Shown piece by piece: positions 27,501 through 34,931 of a stretch of DNA of 35,904 nt. Origin of the DNA: CAZONU01 sp965370045 (lineage in GTDB: Bacteria; Planctomycetota; SZUA-567; JAKLDR01); contig CBDUSI010000039.1 in assembly GCA_965370045.1 (NCBI GenBank), positions 1 through 35,904 on the forward strand, written 5' to 3'. Position 1 is the stretch's first letter, and each line of letters begins with the position of its first letter. The translations under genes and the position numbers were made by a program. The notes below the pieces were generated by a model. That model had not been told where the DNA came from. It saw nothing but the letters and a program-made list of their open reading frames with translations, and did no database searches.

Positions 27501-28680
27501 GCACGGACCTTACTGGTGCGAGTTCGACGTGACCGAGAGCCTGGCCGCGGCTCTCACGGAAGGCAAGAACTACGGCTGGCGGATGAACGCCTTCAAGAAC
27601 AAGGCGCACGACGAGTTCTCTATGAACATTGTCAAATTCGCCGGCAGCAGGTATGACGAAGACAAGAGCCTGCGCCCCAAGCTGATCCTCAAGGTCCGCT
27701 GCCGGCGCTTGAAGGGCGACACGGGATCCGAGACGAAGGGTGCGAACTCCTTCCGCGCAGTCTGGCAGAAGCTGAAGACCAACGCCGGCCCGGAGGCGCG
27801 CGGAAGCCTGCAGCGATCCTGCACCAAGATGTTTTTCGACTCCAAGCGCAAGCGCTGCGCGCTGCTCGGCGGGTGGGTCTTCCGGTTCCAGGCCGTGAAC
27901 GACGTGTGGTCCCTGGACGTTGCCGCCGGCAAATGGACCCGTTTGGCCAAGCACACCCCGGACGCGGACGGCAAGAGCCACCCGCGCCCCGGCTCGCTCT
28001 CGACGAAGCCCTGCGCCTACGATCCAGTCAACGACCTCTATCTGAATGCCAACGGCTGGGCCTTCGATCCGGACACCAACAAATGGAAGATGCTGTTCAA
28101 GAACCTCCTTTTGAGGGAGAAGCGCCGCTTCGCGCTGGCCTGGTGCCCGCCCCGCGGGAAGTTCCTGGCCGGCAGCGGCAAACTCGGCGGCGCGGCGTGG
28201 CTGGACGTCAAGACCGGCGCGGTTGCCCAGGTGACTCGTGACTCGAAGGTTAAGGTCGCCACCTTCCTGGACGGCGGGATGGTCTGGGTGCCGACGCTCA
28301 AGCGCTTCATCGGGTTCGGCGGCTATCACTGGACTGAGAAGCTGAGCTGCGATGATACCTGGAGCTTCGACCCGGCCACGGGCAAGTGGCAGAATCTGAA
28401 ACCGAAGCATCGGCCGCCGGCGCGCGACGCGCACAAGCTGGTCTGGCATGCGGGGGCCGGAGCGGTGGTGCTCTTCGGCGGGGAGACCGGGGTGAAGAAA
28501 CCGCTCACCGACCTGTGGGTCTTCGACCCCACCAAGGGCGACTGGCTGGAGATCAAAGCCCGGCCCGCACCTTCCGCCCCGGGCTCGACCTGCTACGACG
28601 CGGCCAACGACGTTTTCGTCCTCTTCACCGAGAAGACCGCGGAAACCTGGGCTCTCAGGCTGGTACGCGGCAAGAGGTAG
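24541..28680 (+). CDS. Receptor-like Ser/Thr kinase with DNRLRE and Kelch-like sensor
   Basis: 1379 residues from GTG 24541; the frame is open further upstream (to 24367) but that stretch looks non-coding. The cytoplasmic Hanks kinase (1-260) has GQGGMGAV, VAIK with Lys29, HRDVKPEN (Asp122), DLG instead of DFG (140-142) and GTPYYVSPEQ. An Arg/Ser/Thr-rich juxtamembrane region leads to one membrane helix (about 312-336). Outside follow a long Lys/Ala/Glu-rich helical region (about 350-830), a DNRLRE-like beta domain (about 838-1059; RFAL, LSAKLLI, TPWKEKQVTWN) and a Kelch-like propeller (about 1070-1370; repeats such as DVWSLDVAAGKW, DTWSFDPATGKW and DLWVFDPTKGDW). It probably senses an extracellular ligand, perhaps glycan. 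The 24209 segment may be its natural N-terminus. Confidence 0.9.
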   Translation: MLISKLGQGGMGAVYKARQESMDRTVAIKVLPRNLAKNQEFIERFLREARAAGRLGHPNIVAGIDAGFADGYYYFAMEYVEARNLGDRLDEGSLDEDEVIRIGKQMAEALDHAHAANIVHRDVKPENILVTLGGQAKLCDLGLARSTGEDMRITQAGMTVGTPYYVSPEQVQGKEPDIRADIYSLGATLYHLVTGQPPFDGETPMAVMLKHLNETPPSPRDVRPTGVSPALEAIILKMMARHQENRYQTMDQVASDLHKAASGAIPSALTGTMAARRRGSRRRSGTTSGTRATRPISTRSAQPVEDEGRRLPVKLIAIAAALVALVGMVIAAVVLKSDKPDGNGDNGVIVRPDPEKERLQKLAGELKLIRGYEQKNPGEYGRLIERYTGFLGKAAGTRYEAEVRDALAAVQKRRDQDKSKERLQKLAADLEAISTFEKGNAGKYAEVISRYTTFATGAAGTEFEGKAQAAIAATTTRRKHRARELLSETTRAVAASRKAGRFGEALARLAAFPGKYGGDVKTELGELEKAVRAAGRRKWGDILAEARKLSKAGKFDDAKRKAIEGKTLGLVQIDKEIAAALAQVEKDRRAHQDVATAGFRKKYADFAREFGKLMAAGKFDEAVKKGQALRGKLTPDLETRLAEDLALASGAVGFIKKLRGRLAKARRGAFTARLPIGQRGRFQSYDPRTDGINFKFGPGSTTLKTTDFKGEMLLGLAGKAAGGKLSAAESRGAACYLLSRGEAKGVAALLKEAKAGGQKVADLEKRLAVIAKGAKEVEAERLLARFDDLVKRENWAGVASAGSQLLKEYGGTRAVKARADLAKLVATAMEKSSPLQTYTLTFQEGQPIKVAGVASYSGTENSYLYNYASHVDAEHSSAKETLCAKAFVPVIRFALTRREGGPLPDDARILSAKLLICKTKAYVPYLELRRLTTPWKEKQVTWNSAATGRKWKMPGGDVKAKPCAALDLPALYAKAGSRMSEPAKKIWHGPYWCEFDVTESLAAALTEGKNYGWRMNAFKNKAHDEFSMNIVKFAGSRYDEDKSLRPKLILKVRCRRLKGDTGSETKGANSFRAVWQKLKTNAGPEARGSLQRSCTKMFFDSKRKRCALLGGWVFRFQAVNDVWSLDVAAGKWTRLAKHTPDADGKSHPRPGSLSTKPCAYDPVNDLYLNANGWAFDPDTNKWKMLFKNLLLREKRRFALAWCPPRGKFLAGSGKLGGAAWLDVKTGAVAQVTRDSKVKVATFLDGGMVWVPTLKRFIGFGGYHWTEKLSCDDTWSFDPATGKWQNLKPKHRPPARDAHKLVWHAGAGAVVLFGGETGVKKPLTDLWVFDPTKGDWLEIKARPAPSAPGSTCYDAANDVFVLFTEKTAETWALRLVRGKR

Positions 28681-28713
28681 CCCGCCCGGCCGGGGTGGTT
28701 CGACCCAATCCAT

Positions 28714-28742
28714 TTGACATCGGCCCTCTGCGCCTCTAGAAT
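28714..28742 (+). promoter_or_regulatory. Consensus promoter of the PHP gene, leaderless arrangement
   Basis: TTGACA (28714-28719), 17 nt, TAGAAT (28737-28742). The -10 box ends 9 nt before the ATG at 28752, so transcription should start at or within about 3 nt of the start codon. Confidence 0.75.
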
Positions 28743-28751
28743 CCCATTCCC

Positions 28752-29429
28752 ATGATTCAGAAGCCGGGCATGCCCGACCTGCACACCCATACTTTCCTCT
28801 CCGACGGGGATCTCTGTCCCGCGGAGCTCTTCGCCCGTGCCGAGCACGCCGGCATCACTGCCATTGCCGTCACCGACCACGTCGACTGGGCAACCGTCGA
28901 AACCACCGTCCCGGCCATCGTTGCCGCCTGCGAGGCGGAGTGCTCCGGCGGGAAGCTGCTGGCCCTGCCCGGCGCGGAGATCACCCACGTCCGGCCCGGG
29001 CAGATCGCCAAACTGGCCGAGCGCTGCCGGCAGCTGGGCGCCAAGGTCATCCTGGTCCACGGCCAGACCATCGTCGAGCCGGTGCCCGAGGGCACCAACC
29101 GCGCGGCCATCGAAGCCGGGGTTGACGTCCTGGCCCACCCCGGGCTGATCACCGCCAAGGAAGCGGCGCTGGCCGCCGAGATGGGCGTGCGCCTGGAGGT
29201 CTCCGCGCGGCAGGGACACTCCCTGACCAACGGGCACGTGGTTCGCACCGCGCGGGCCGCCGGAGCGGAGCTCACCTTTGGAAGCGACGGCCACGCGCCG
29301 GGCGACTACCGCGGCCGGGAAATGGCCCTCAGAATTCTGCGCGGCGCGGGTCTGGACGAGGCCGCCGCCGCCGAAGCGCTGGAAACAGGACTGCGCCTGC
29401 TCAACGCGCGGTCCGAAACGCAGACGTAG
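28752..29429 (+). CDS. PHP-domain phosphoesterase
   Basis: 225 residues forming a PHP (polymerase and histidinol phosphatase) domain: HTH (11-13), TDHVD (Asp42, His43), VHG, AHPG and the C-terminal FGSDGHAP supply the metal-binding His/Asp set. Such stand-alone domains hydrolyse phosphate esters such as histidinol phosphate or nucleotide phosphates; the substrate here is not evident, and no histidine-synthesis gene is nearby. ATG 28752 lies only 9 nt after a consensus -10 box and lacks a ribosome site, implying a leaderless message; ATG 28770 (MPDLHTHT) is an alternative start. It begins a run of same-strand genes to 34921. Confidence 0.85.
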   Translation: MIQKPGMPDLHTHTFLSDGDLCPAELFARAEHAGITAIAVTDHVDWATVETTVPAIVAACEAECSGGKLLALPGAEITHVRPGQIAKLAERCRQLGAKVILVHGQTIVEPVPEGTNRAAIEAGVDVLAHPGLITAKEAALAAEMGVRLEVSARQGHSLTNGHVVRTARAAGAELTFGSDGHAPGDYRGREMALRILRGAGLDEAAAAEALETGLRLLNARSETQT

Positions 29430-29436
29430 GAGGCGC

Positions 29437-29868
29437 ATGATGCGGCGAAATGGTGCCATGCTCACAGCCCTGATCCTGGTGGTCGCCGGCTGCACGGGCG
29501 GCGAGCGCTACTCCACCGAGGAGCACGCCAACAAGGTCGAGGCCCCCCTGCTGCCGGCCACGCACTTCCAGGTGGTGGACATCCCCGTCCCCGCCGTCTT
29601 CCGCTTCGAGCGCAAGAACTCCGTGATCTCCACGAGCACCGACGGACGAAGCGCCAATCTGGTCTACAAGGGACGGGCCCACATCGAACGCGTGGCCAAC
29701 TTCTACAGCGACCACATGCCCGGAAGGGGATGGAAACACCAGAAGACTCAGGTTGTCGGCTCGCGGTACATCCTGGAGTTCATCAAGGGCAAGAAGCCGG
29801 AGCGCTGCCAGGTAACCATCGAGAAAGGCGCGATGGGCTCGGTCCGCACTACCGTGGACCTGAACTGA
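29437..29868 (+). CDS. Small lipoprotein
   Basis: 143 residues. TAGGAGG lies just upstream; the adjacent second ATG (29440) has the better spacing of 6 nt. The signal peptide ends in lipobox VAGC (Cys19). The mature part contains DIPVPAVFRFERK, then HIERVANFYSDHMPGRGW and YILEFIKG, a pattern seen in small uncharacterised envelope lipoproteins (an amphipathic helix followed by GW and beta strands). Function unknown. It is 7 nt after the PHP gene and 16 nt before the TPR-like membrane protein, so probably co-transcribed. Confidence 0.82.
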   Translation: MMRRNGAMLTALILVVAGCTGGERYSTEEHANKVEAPLLPATHFQVVDIPVPAVFRFERKNSVISTSTDGRSANLVYKGRAHIERVANFYSDHMPGRGWKHQKTQVVGSRYILEFIKGKKPERCQVTIEKGAMGSVRTTVDLN

Positions 29869-29884
29869 GGAACGGGAAAAGCTC

Positions 29885-30760
29885 ATGGCCCGCAAGAAGC
29901 AACACAAGAGAGACGCGGACATCTTCCAGCGGACCTTCGCGGGGGCCTTCCAGCAGATCAGCGGCGCCGGCCTGACCATCGCGGCGGTGCTGGTCGGCCT
30001 GCTGCTGCTGATCGCCCTGCTGTGGGGTTTCTCCACGTCGCAGGAGGAAGACCGGCAGCGTGACTGGGAGAAGATCGGCGAGGTGCTGGTCGAGCCCGTC
30101 CCCAAGAAGCAGCGCGAGCGCATGGAGGAGGTCGTCGCCGAGATCAAGACCTCCGAGGCGCGCGCCATGGCGCTGTTCATCTCCGCTAACCTGTATCGCG
30201 ATCACGCCGTCCTGCCAACCACCCTCAGGATCGAGCGCGCGGAGATGCTCAAGAAGTCCCGCCGACGCTACGAGGAGCTCCTGAAGGAATACCCCAAGCA
30301 CCGCCTGGCCCCCGAGGCCCGGGGACGCATGGCCAAGGTCATGGAGGACTCCGAACTTCTGGACGACGCTTACAAAGCTTTCGCCGAAGCCGCCACCGCC
30401 TGCCAGGACACCGACTTCGCCCTGATGCAAGGACACCTGCTCTACGGCCAGGCGCGCTGCGCCCGGAAGCTGGGCCGGCCGGAGGAAGCCCTGCGCCTCC
30501 TGGAGCGAGCCCTGGCCAAGGACCCCCGCGCGGGCAAAGGCGGCTGGAGGCTCGCCGCAGAACACATGCTCAACACGCTGCGCAAGTCGTCCAAGAGCCT
30601 GATTGTCCAGGGCGCCCAGCCCGACGAGCCCCCGAAGGACGAGGAGAAGAAGCCCGGGAAGACCGGAAGCGAAAAGCCCGAAAAGGGCGCGGAAAAGCCC
30701 AAGGGCGCCCCCAAAGCGGGCTCCCGGGGCCAAGGGGTAAAATCGCCCGCAGGGTCTTGA
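29885..30760 (+). CDS. TPR-like single-pass membrane protein
   Basis: 291 residues. A basic N-terminus (MARKKQHKR) precedes one membrane segment (about 28-48; LTIAAVLVGLLLLIALLW), giving N-in topology. The outer domain is helical with TPR-like repeats: RYEELLKEYPKHRLAPEARGRMAKV, later LLYGQARCARKLGRPEEALRLLERALAKDP. It ends in a Pro/Lys/Glu-rich disordered tail. The layout resembles YfgM-like proteins that assist translocated proteins, but the resemblance is structural only. It follows the small lipoprotein by 16 nt. Confidence 0.8.
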   Translation: MARKKQHKRDADIFQRTFAGAFQQISGAGLTIAAVLVGLLLLIALLWGFSTSQEEDRQRDWEKIGEVLVEPVPKKQRERMEEVVAEIKTSEARAMALFISANLYRDHAVLPTTLRIERAEMLKKSRRRYEELLKEYPKHRLAPEARGRMAKVMEDSELLDDAYKAFAEAATACQDTDFALMQGHLLYGQARCARKLGRPEEALRLLERALAKDPRAGKGGWRLAAEHMLNTLRKSSKSLIVQGAQPDEPPKDEEKKPGKTGSEKPEKGAEKPKGAPKAGSRGQGVKSPAGS

Positions 30761-30840
30761 CACCGGACAATCAGGAGCTACTCTTGGGCCGGGGGAAACA
30801 AAGCTTCGGCTCGAAACCTTGAGACCAGAAAGGGTTTTCC

Positions 30841-31470
30841 ATGGCGGACTTCGACAAGATCTCCGAGTTGCTCCAGAAGGGCAAGGCCAAGGATGTCGAG
30901 GCGCTGGTACAAGCGGCCGCCGATGAAGGCGTGGCCCCCGGCGACATCCTCGCGAAGGGCCTGATCGCCGGCATGTCCGTGGTCGGCCAGAAGTTCAAGA
31001 AAAACGAAGTCTACGTGCCCGAGGTGCTCATCGCCGCCCGGGCCATGAACTCCGGCATGAAGGTGCTTGAGCCGCTGCTGGCCGAGGCCGGGGTCGAGCC
31101 CCTGGGCACCGTGGCCATAGGCACGGTCAAAAACGACCTCCACGACATCGGCAAGAACCTGGTATGCATGATGCTCAAGGGCGCGGGCTTCCAGGTCGAC
31201 GACCTGGGCATCGACGTGCCCCCCGAGAAGTTCGTGGAATCCGTCAAGAACGGCGCGCAGGTCGTGGGCCTCTCGGCGCTGCTGACCACCACCATGCCGC
31301 AGATGAAAGCGGTCATCGACGCCCTCAAGGAGGCCGGCTGCGACGCCAAAGTGATGATCGGCGGCGCCCCGGTGACCCAGGCCTACGCCGAGGAGGTCGG
31401 CGCCGACGGCTACGCGCCCGACGCGGCCAGCGCGGTTGACGAGGCCAAGAAGCTGATCGGCGTGGCTTAG
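30841..31470 (+). CDS. Corrinoid-binding methyltransferase carrier protein (MtbC/MttC-like)
   Basis: 209 residues, the full length for this group. The N-terminal helical cap (about 1-85) has VGQKFKKNEVYVPEVLIAARAM. The B12-binding Rossmann domain (about 88-205) has the DxHxxG motif DLHDIG (99-104) with His101 as lower cobalt ligand, then the GLSALLTTTMPQMK and IGGAPVTQAYAEEVGADGY signatures. It carries a methyl group between a substrate-specific methyltransferase (MttB/MtbB/MtaB type) and an acceptor enzyme. No partner methyltransferase, activase or cobalamin riboswitch is adjacent; only the 39-codon MttB-like remnant at 6492 is in the window. AAAGGG serves the ATG. Confidence 0.93.
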   Translation: MADFDKISELLQKGKAKDVEALVQAAADEGVAPGDILAKGLIAGMSVVGQKFKKNEVYVPEVLIAARAMNSGMKVLEPLLAEAGVEPLGTVAIGTVKNDLHDIGKNLVCMMLKGAGFQVDDLGIDVPPEKFVESVKNGAQVVGLSALLTTTMPQMKAVIDALKEAGCDAKVMIGGAPVTQAYAEEVGADGYAPDAASAVDEAKKLIGVA

Positions 31471-31533
31471 CCGCGACGGCTGAATGAGATGCACGGGGGG
31501 CTCCGAGGAAATCCCTCGCGCTTTGGCAGCACC

Positions 31534-32544
31534 ATGAGCCCCGAAGCCCGCAAGGACCTCTCCGAACCCGCCGCGGGAATTGCGCCCGGCGACCGGCTGG
31601 AACTGCTGGTCCCCGCCCTGGACGGGGACGGCGAGCGCCTGGACCGCTGGCTGGCCGCGCGCCTGCGGGACTGCTCACGCAGCTACGTGCAGCGCCTGAT
31701 CCGCTCCGGGCTGGTGCTCCTCGACGGGGAGAAGGCCAAGGCCTCCAAGGGAGTCGCCGGCGGCGAACGCCTGGAGATAGAGTTCCCCGAGGCTGAGACC
31801 GAACCCGCCGCGGTGCCCGAGGACATTCCCCTCTCAATTCTTTACGAGGACGACGCGCTCATGGTGGTCGACAAGCCCGCGGGCATGGTCACCCACCCCT
31901 CCTGCGGCCACGCCCGGGGGACGCTGGCCAACGCCGCGGCCTTTCACTGCCAACGCCTCTCGACCGTGGGCGGCCCGGTGCGCCCGGGGATCGTCCACCG
32001 CCTGGACATGGACACCAGCGGCCTGCTGCTCGTCGCCAAGACCGACTCGGCCCACCGTGAGCTGGCCCGCCAGTTCGCCGAGCGCGAAGTCAGGAAGCGC
32101 TACCTGGCCCTGGTCCACCGGACCATGAATCCGCCGGAGGGGGTCATCGAGAAGGCTCTGGGGCGCCATCCCAAATGGCGCAAGAAGCAGGCGGTGCTCC
32201 GCTCCGGCGGCCGGCCGTCGCGCACCGAGTACCGCACGCTGGAGCGGCTGGGTGCCCGCAGCTACCTGGAGCTCCGCCCGCACACCGGCCGGACCCACCA
32301 GCTCCGGGTCCACCTGGCCTCGGCGGGCTGCCCCATCCTCTGCGACGCTCTTTACGGCAAAGAGCTGGAGTTCCCGGCCGGAGAGCCCGTCCTCGGCCGC
32401 CAGGCGCTGCACGCCGCGACCATCGAGTTCAAGCATCCGGCCAGCGGCCAGACCGTGTCCTTCGGCGCCCCGCCCCCCGCCGATTTCCAGGCGGCGCTCC
32501 AACGCCTGCGCGGAGCCTCGACACCCAAGGAGGAGTCCCACTGA
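31534..32544 (+). CDS. rluD: RluD-family 23S rRNA pseudouridine synthase
   Basis: 336 residues from ATG 31534; in-frame ATG 31489 would add 15 residues, and neither start has a clear ribosome site. An S4 RNA-binding domain (about 32-85; RLDRWLAARL, SYVQRLIRSGLV) precedes the catalytic domain with HRLDMDTSGLLLVAK, whose Asp158 is the expected nucleophile. RPHTGRTHQLRVHLA is the second family signature. It isomerises uridine in rRNA, probably helix 69 of 23S if a true RluD, though RluC/other paralogues share these motifs. The stop overlaps the next gene's start (TGATG). Confidence 0.9.
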   Translation: MSPEARKDLSEPAAGIAPGDRLELLVPALDGDGERLDRWLAARLRDCSRSYVQRLIRSGLVLLDGEKAKASKGVAGGERLEIEFPEAETEPAAVPEDIPLSILYEDDALMVVDKPAGMVTHPSCGHARGTLANAAAFHCQRLSTVGGPVRPGIVHRLDMDTSGLLLVAKTDSAHRELARQFAEREVRKRYLALVHRTMNPPEGVIEKALGRHPKWRKKQAVLRSGGRPSRTEYRTLERLGARSYLELRPHTGRTHQLRVHLASAGCPILCDALYGKELEFPAGEPVLGRQALHAATIEFKHPASGQTVSFGAPPPADFQAALQRLRGASTPKEESH

Positions 32545-34154
32545 TGCCCGCCTGGAACTACATCCTGCGCGGCGGCTGGCTGGTCGACGGCACCGGCGCC
32601 GAGCCCGCCGTCGGCGACCTGGCCGTGGAGGACCAGTTCCTCGACGCCGTCGGCGAGCTGCCACCGGCACCTGCCGACGACACCGCCGCCGTCAAGGTCC
32701 TGGACTGCTCCGGCCTGGCCGTGGCCCCCGGCTTCATCGACGCCCACACCCACAGCGACATGTCCCTGCTGGGCGCCCCGGAGGCCGACACCCACGTGGC
32801 CCAGGGGGTGACCACCAACATCTGCGGCAACTGCGGCTCGTCGGCCTTCCCGGCCTCGGGACCCGGCGCCGAGCGCCTGCTGGAGAGCGGTGAGCGCTAC
32901 GGCCTGAAGAGCGACTGGCGGGACCTGCCCGGCTTTCTCAAGCAGGTCGAGAAACGCCCCTCGGCCATCAACCGGAGCCTGCTGGTGGGGCACGGCGCGA
33001 TTCGCTCCTCGGTGATGGGCTACGGCGACCGCGCGCCCACCGACGAAGAGCTCGCCACCATGTGCGACGAGGTCCGCAAGGCCATGGAGCTGGGCTGCCT
33101 GGGCCTATCCACCGGCCTCATCTACCCGCCGGGCATCTACTCCCAGGTGGAGGAGATCGTCGAACTGGCCAAGGCGGCCGCCGCCGCGGGCGGCATCTAC
33201 GCCAGCCACATCCGCGGCGAGGGCAAGACCCTCGAGGCCGCTGTGAAGGAGTTCCTGCGCGTCGGCCGCGAGGCCAGGATTCCCCTGCAACTCAGCCACC
33301 TGAAGGTCAGCGGCCAGGAGAATTGGGATAAGATCGACTGGCTGCTGGAAACGCTCGAGAAGGCCCGCAGCCGGGGCCGGCGCCTGACCGCCGACCGCTA
33401 CCCCTACACCGCCAGCGAAACCAGCCTCGACGTGCTGCTGCCCGCCTGGGCCTTCGACGGCGGCCACGACAAGGAGATGGAGCGCCTGGAGGGCAAGGGC
33501 ACCCGCGCGCGCCTGGCCAAGGAGATATCCGAGGCCAACCCCGACCCGGAGTTCTGGAAGCGGGTGGTGGTCAGCTCGGTTTACGAAGAGTCCCTGAAGG
33601 ACCTCTCCGGCCGTTCCGTGGCGGAGATCGCCGCCGAGCGCGGGAAACCGGTGCTTGACACCTACTTCGACATCCTGGTGGAGGACAACGCCAGGACCTA
33701 CGCGATGTACCACAAGCTCAGCGAGGAACACCTCGAAAGGATCCTCAAGCTGCCCTGGGTGATGATCGGCTCGGACTCCTCGGCGTGCGGCGCGACCGGC
33801 CCCACCGCGGTCGGGCACCCCCATCCGCGGGGCGCCGGCTCCTTCGCGCGCGTTCTGGCCCGCTACGTCCGCGAGAAGAAGATACTCTCGCTGGCCGAGG
33901 CGGTCCACAAGATGACCGGGCTGCCGGCCGACACTTTCGGCCTCGCCAAGCGCGGCCGGCTGGAGGCCGGCTGTTACGCCGACCTGGTGGTCTTCGACCC
34001 CGAGAAGATCACCGACCGCGCCAGCTACCGCACGCCCAAGAAACTCGCCGAGGGCATCGTCCACGTCTTCGTCAACGGGCGGCCGGTGATGCTGGGCGGC
34101 GAGCGCACCGACGAGCGCCCCGGACGGCTCCTCCGCCGGGAGAACGGGAAATGA
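32544..34154 (+). CDS. N-acyl-D-amino-acid deacylase (D-aminoacylase family)
   Basis: 536 residues of the amidohydrolase superfamily. The N-terminal beta domain reads YILRGGWLVDGTGAEPAVGD, then APGFIDAHTHSDMSLL with metal ligands His68 and His70. NICGNCG (92-98) carries the family's metal-binding Cys; ASHIRGEG and LSHLKVSG give further His ligands, and MIGSDSSA the catalytic Asp. The C-terminus closes the beta domain with LEAGCYADLVVFDP. It releases D-amino acids or cleaves related N-acyl amides and dipeptides. A strong AAGGAGGAG site upstream decides the start, which overlaps the rluD stop. Its own stop overlaps the C26 hydrolase start (ATGA). Confidence 0.92.
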   Translation: MPAWNYILRGGWLVDGTGAEPAVGDLAVEDQFLDAVGELPPAPADDTAAVKVLDCSGLAVAPGFIDAHTHSDMSLLGAPEADTHVAQGVTTNICGNCGSSAFPASGPGAERLLESGERYGLKSDWRDLPGFLKQVEKRPSAINRSLLVGHGAIRSSVMGYGDRAPTDEELATMCDEVRKAMELGCLGLSTGLIYPPGIYSQVEEIVELAKAAAAAGGIYASHIRGEGKTLEAAVKEFLRVGREARIPLQLSHLKVSGQENWDKIDWLLETLEKARSRGRRLTADRYPYTASETSLDVLLPAWAFDGGHDKEMERLEGKGTRARLAKEISEANPDPEFWKRVVVSSVYEESLKDLSGRSVAEIAAERGKPVLDTYFDILVEDNARTYAMYHKLSEEHLERILKLPWVMIGSDSSACGATGPTAVGHPHPRGAGSFARVLARYVREKKILSLAEAVHKMTGLPADTFGLAKRGRLEAGCYADLVVFDPEKITDRASYRTPKKLAEGIVHVFVNGRPVMLGGERTDERPGRLLRRENGK

Positions 34155-34921
34155 GAGAACCGACTGTTCTGGTGTCCAGCTCGTTCATCCCCTCGCCCGG
34201 GGATCCGGAGGGCAACTACCTGGCCACCGTGGCGATGTCCTACGCCGACTCGGTGCGCCTGGCCGGCGGCGTGCCGCTGGTCGCCCCGCCGCTGGACGAC
34301 GACGCCCAGGTCCGCCAGGTCCTGGAGCGCTGCGAGGCCGTCCTGATGGTCGGCGGGCCGGACCTCCTGCCCGCCAGCTACGGCCAGGAGCCGCACCCGG
34401 AAGCCAAGCCCATGCACCCCAGGCGGAACGCCTCCGACCTGCTCCTGGCCCGGGCGACGGTGGACTCCGGCAAGCCTTTGCTCGGCATCTGCGGGGGACA
34501 CCAGGCGGTCAACGTGGCCCTCGGCGGGTCGCTCCACCAGCACATCCCCGACATGCCCGAACTGGTCGGTACCGACAACCACGTCAGCCAGATACCCAAC
34601 GACAACTGCCACATGATCCGCATCCAGCCGGGCAGCCGCCTGGAACGCATACTGGGCGCCACGGAGCTGGAGGTCAACAGCGCCCACCACCAGGCCGTCG
34701 ACTGCCTGGGCGAGGGACTGCGCGCGGTGGCCTGGTCACTGACCGGGGTCATCGAGGGAATCGAGGGTACCGACCCCGACCGCTTCCTGATCCTGACCCA
34801 GTGGCACCCCGAGCGGCTGGCGGTCGACCCGCCGGACGGCGACTGGGGGCCCCGCCCTGGCCCCGGCAGGGCGGATCAGCTGGCGATATTCAAGGCGCTG
34901 GTCGCGGCCGTCCGCGAGTAG
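34151..34921 (+). CDS. Class I glutamine amidotransferase-like gamma-glutamyl hydrolase (peptidase C26)
   Basis: 256 residues of the PuuD/C26 type. The triad is visible: Cys114 in LLGICGGHQAVNV, His219 and Glu221 in QWHPER; NSAHHQAV is a family signature. PuuD-type enzymes hydrolyse gamma-glutamyl amides such as gamma-glutamyl-GABA in polyamine breakdown; other members act on folyl-polyglutamate or peptidoglycan peptides. No polyamine genes are nearby. Translational coupling (ATGA overlap) to the D-amino-acid deacylase suggests both act on one substrate, possibly a peptide with D- or gamma-linked residues. It ends 10 nt from a convergent hydrolase gene. Confidence 0.9.
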   Translation: MREPTVLVSSSFIPSPGDPEGNYLATVAMSYADSVRLAGGVPLVAPPLDDDAQVRQVLERCEAVLMVGGPDLLPASYGQEPHPEAKPMHPRRNASDLLLARATVDSGKPLLGICGGHQAVNVALGGSLHQHIPDMPELVGTDNHVSQIPNDNCHMIRIQPGSRLERILGATELEVNSAHHQAVDCLGEGLRAVAWSLTGVIEGIEGTDPDRFLILTQWHPERLAVDPPDGDWGPRPGPGRADQLAIFKALVAAVRE

Positions 34922-34931
34922 ACCGCTCCGG

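Noticed and set aside
30761..30840. Cobalamin riboswitch before the corrinoid gene
   Set aside because: Only 80 nt are available and no B12-box-like conserved element is visible; a TTGACA overlapping the previous stop lacks a convincing -10 box.
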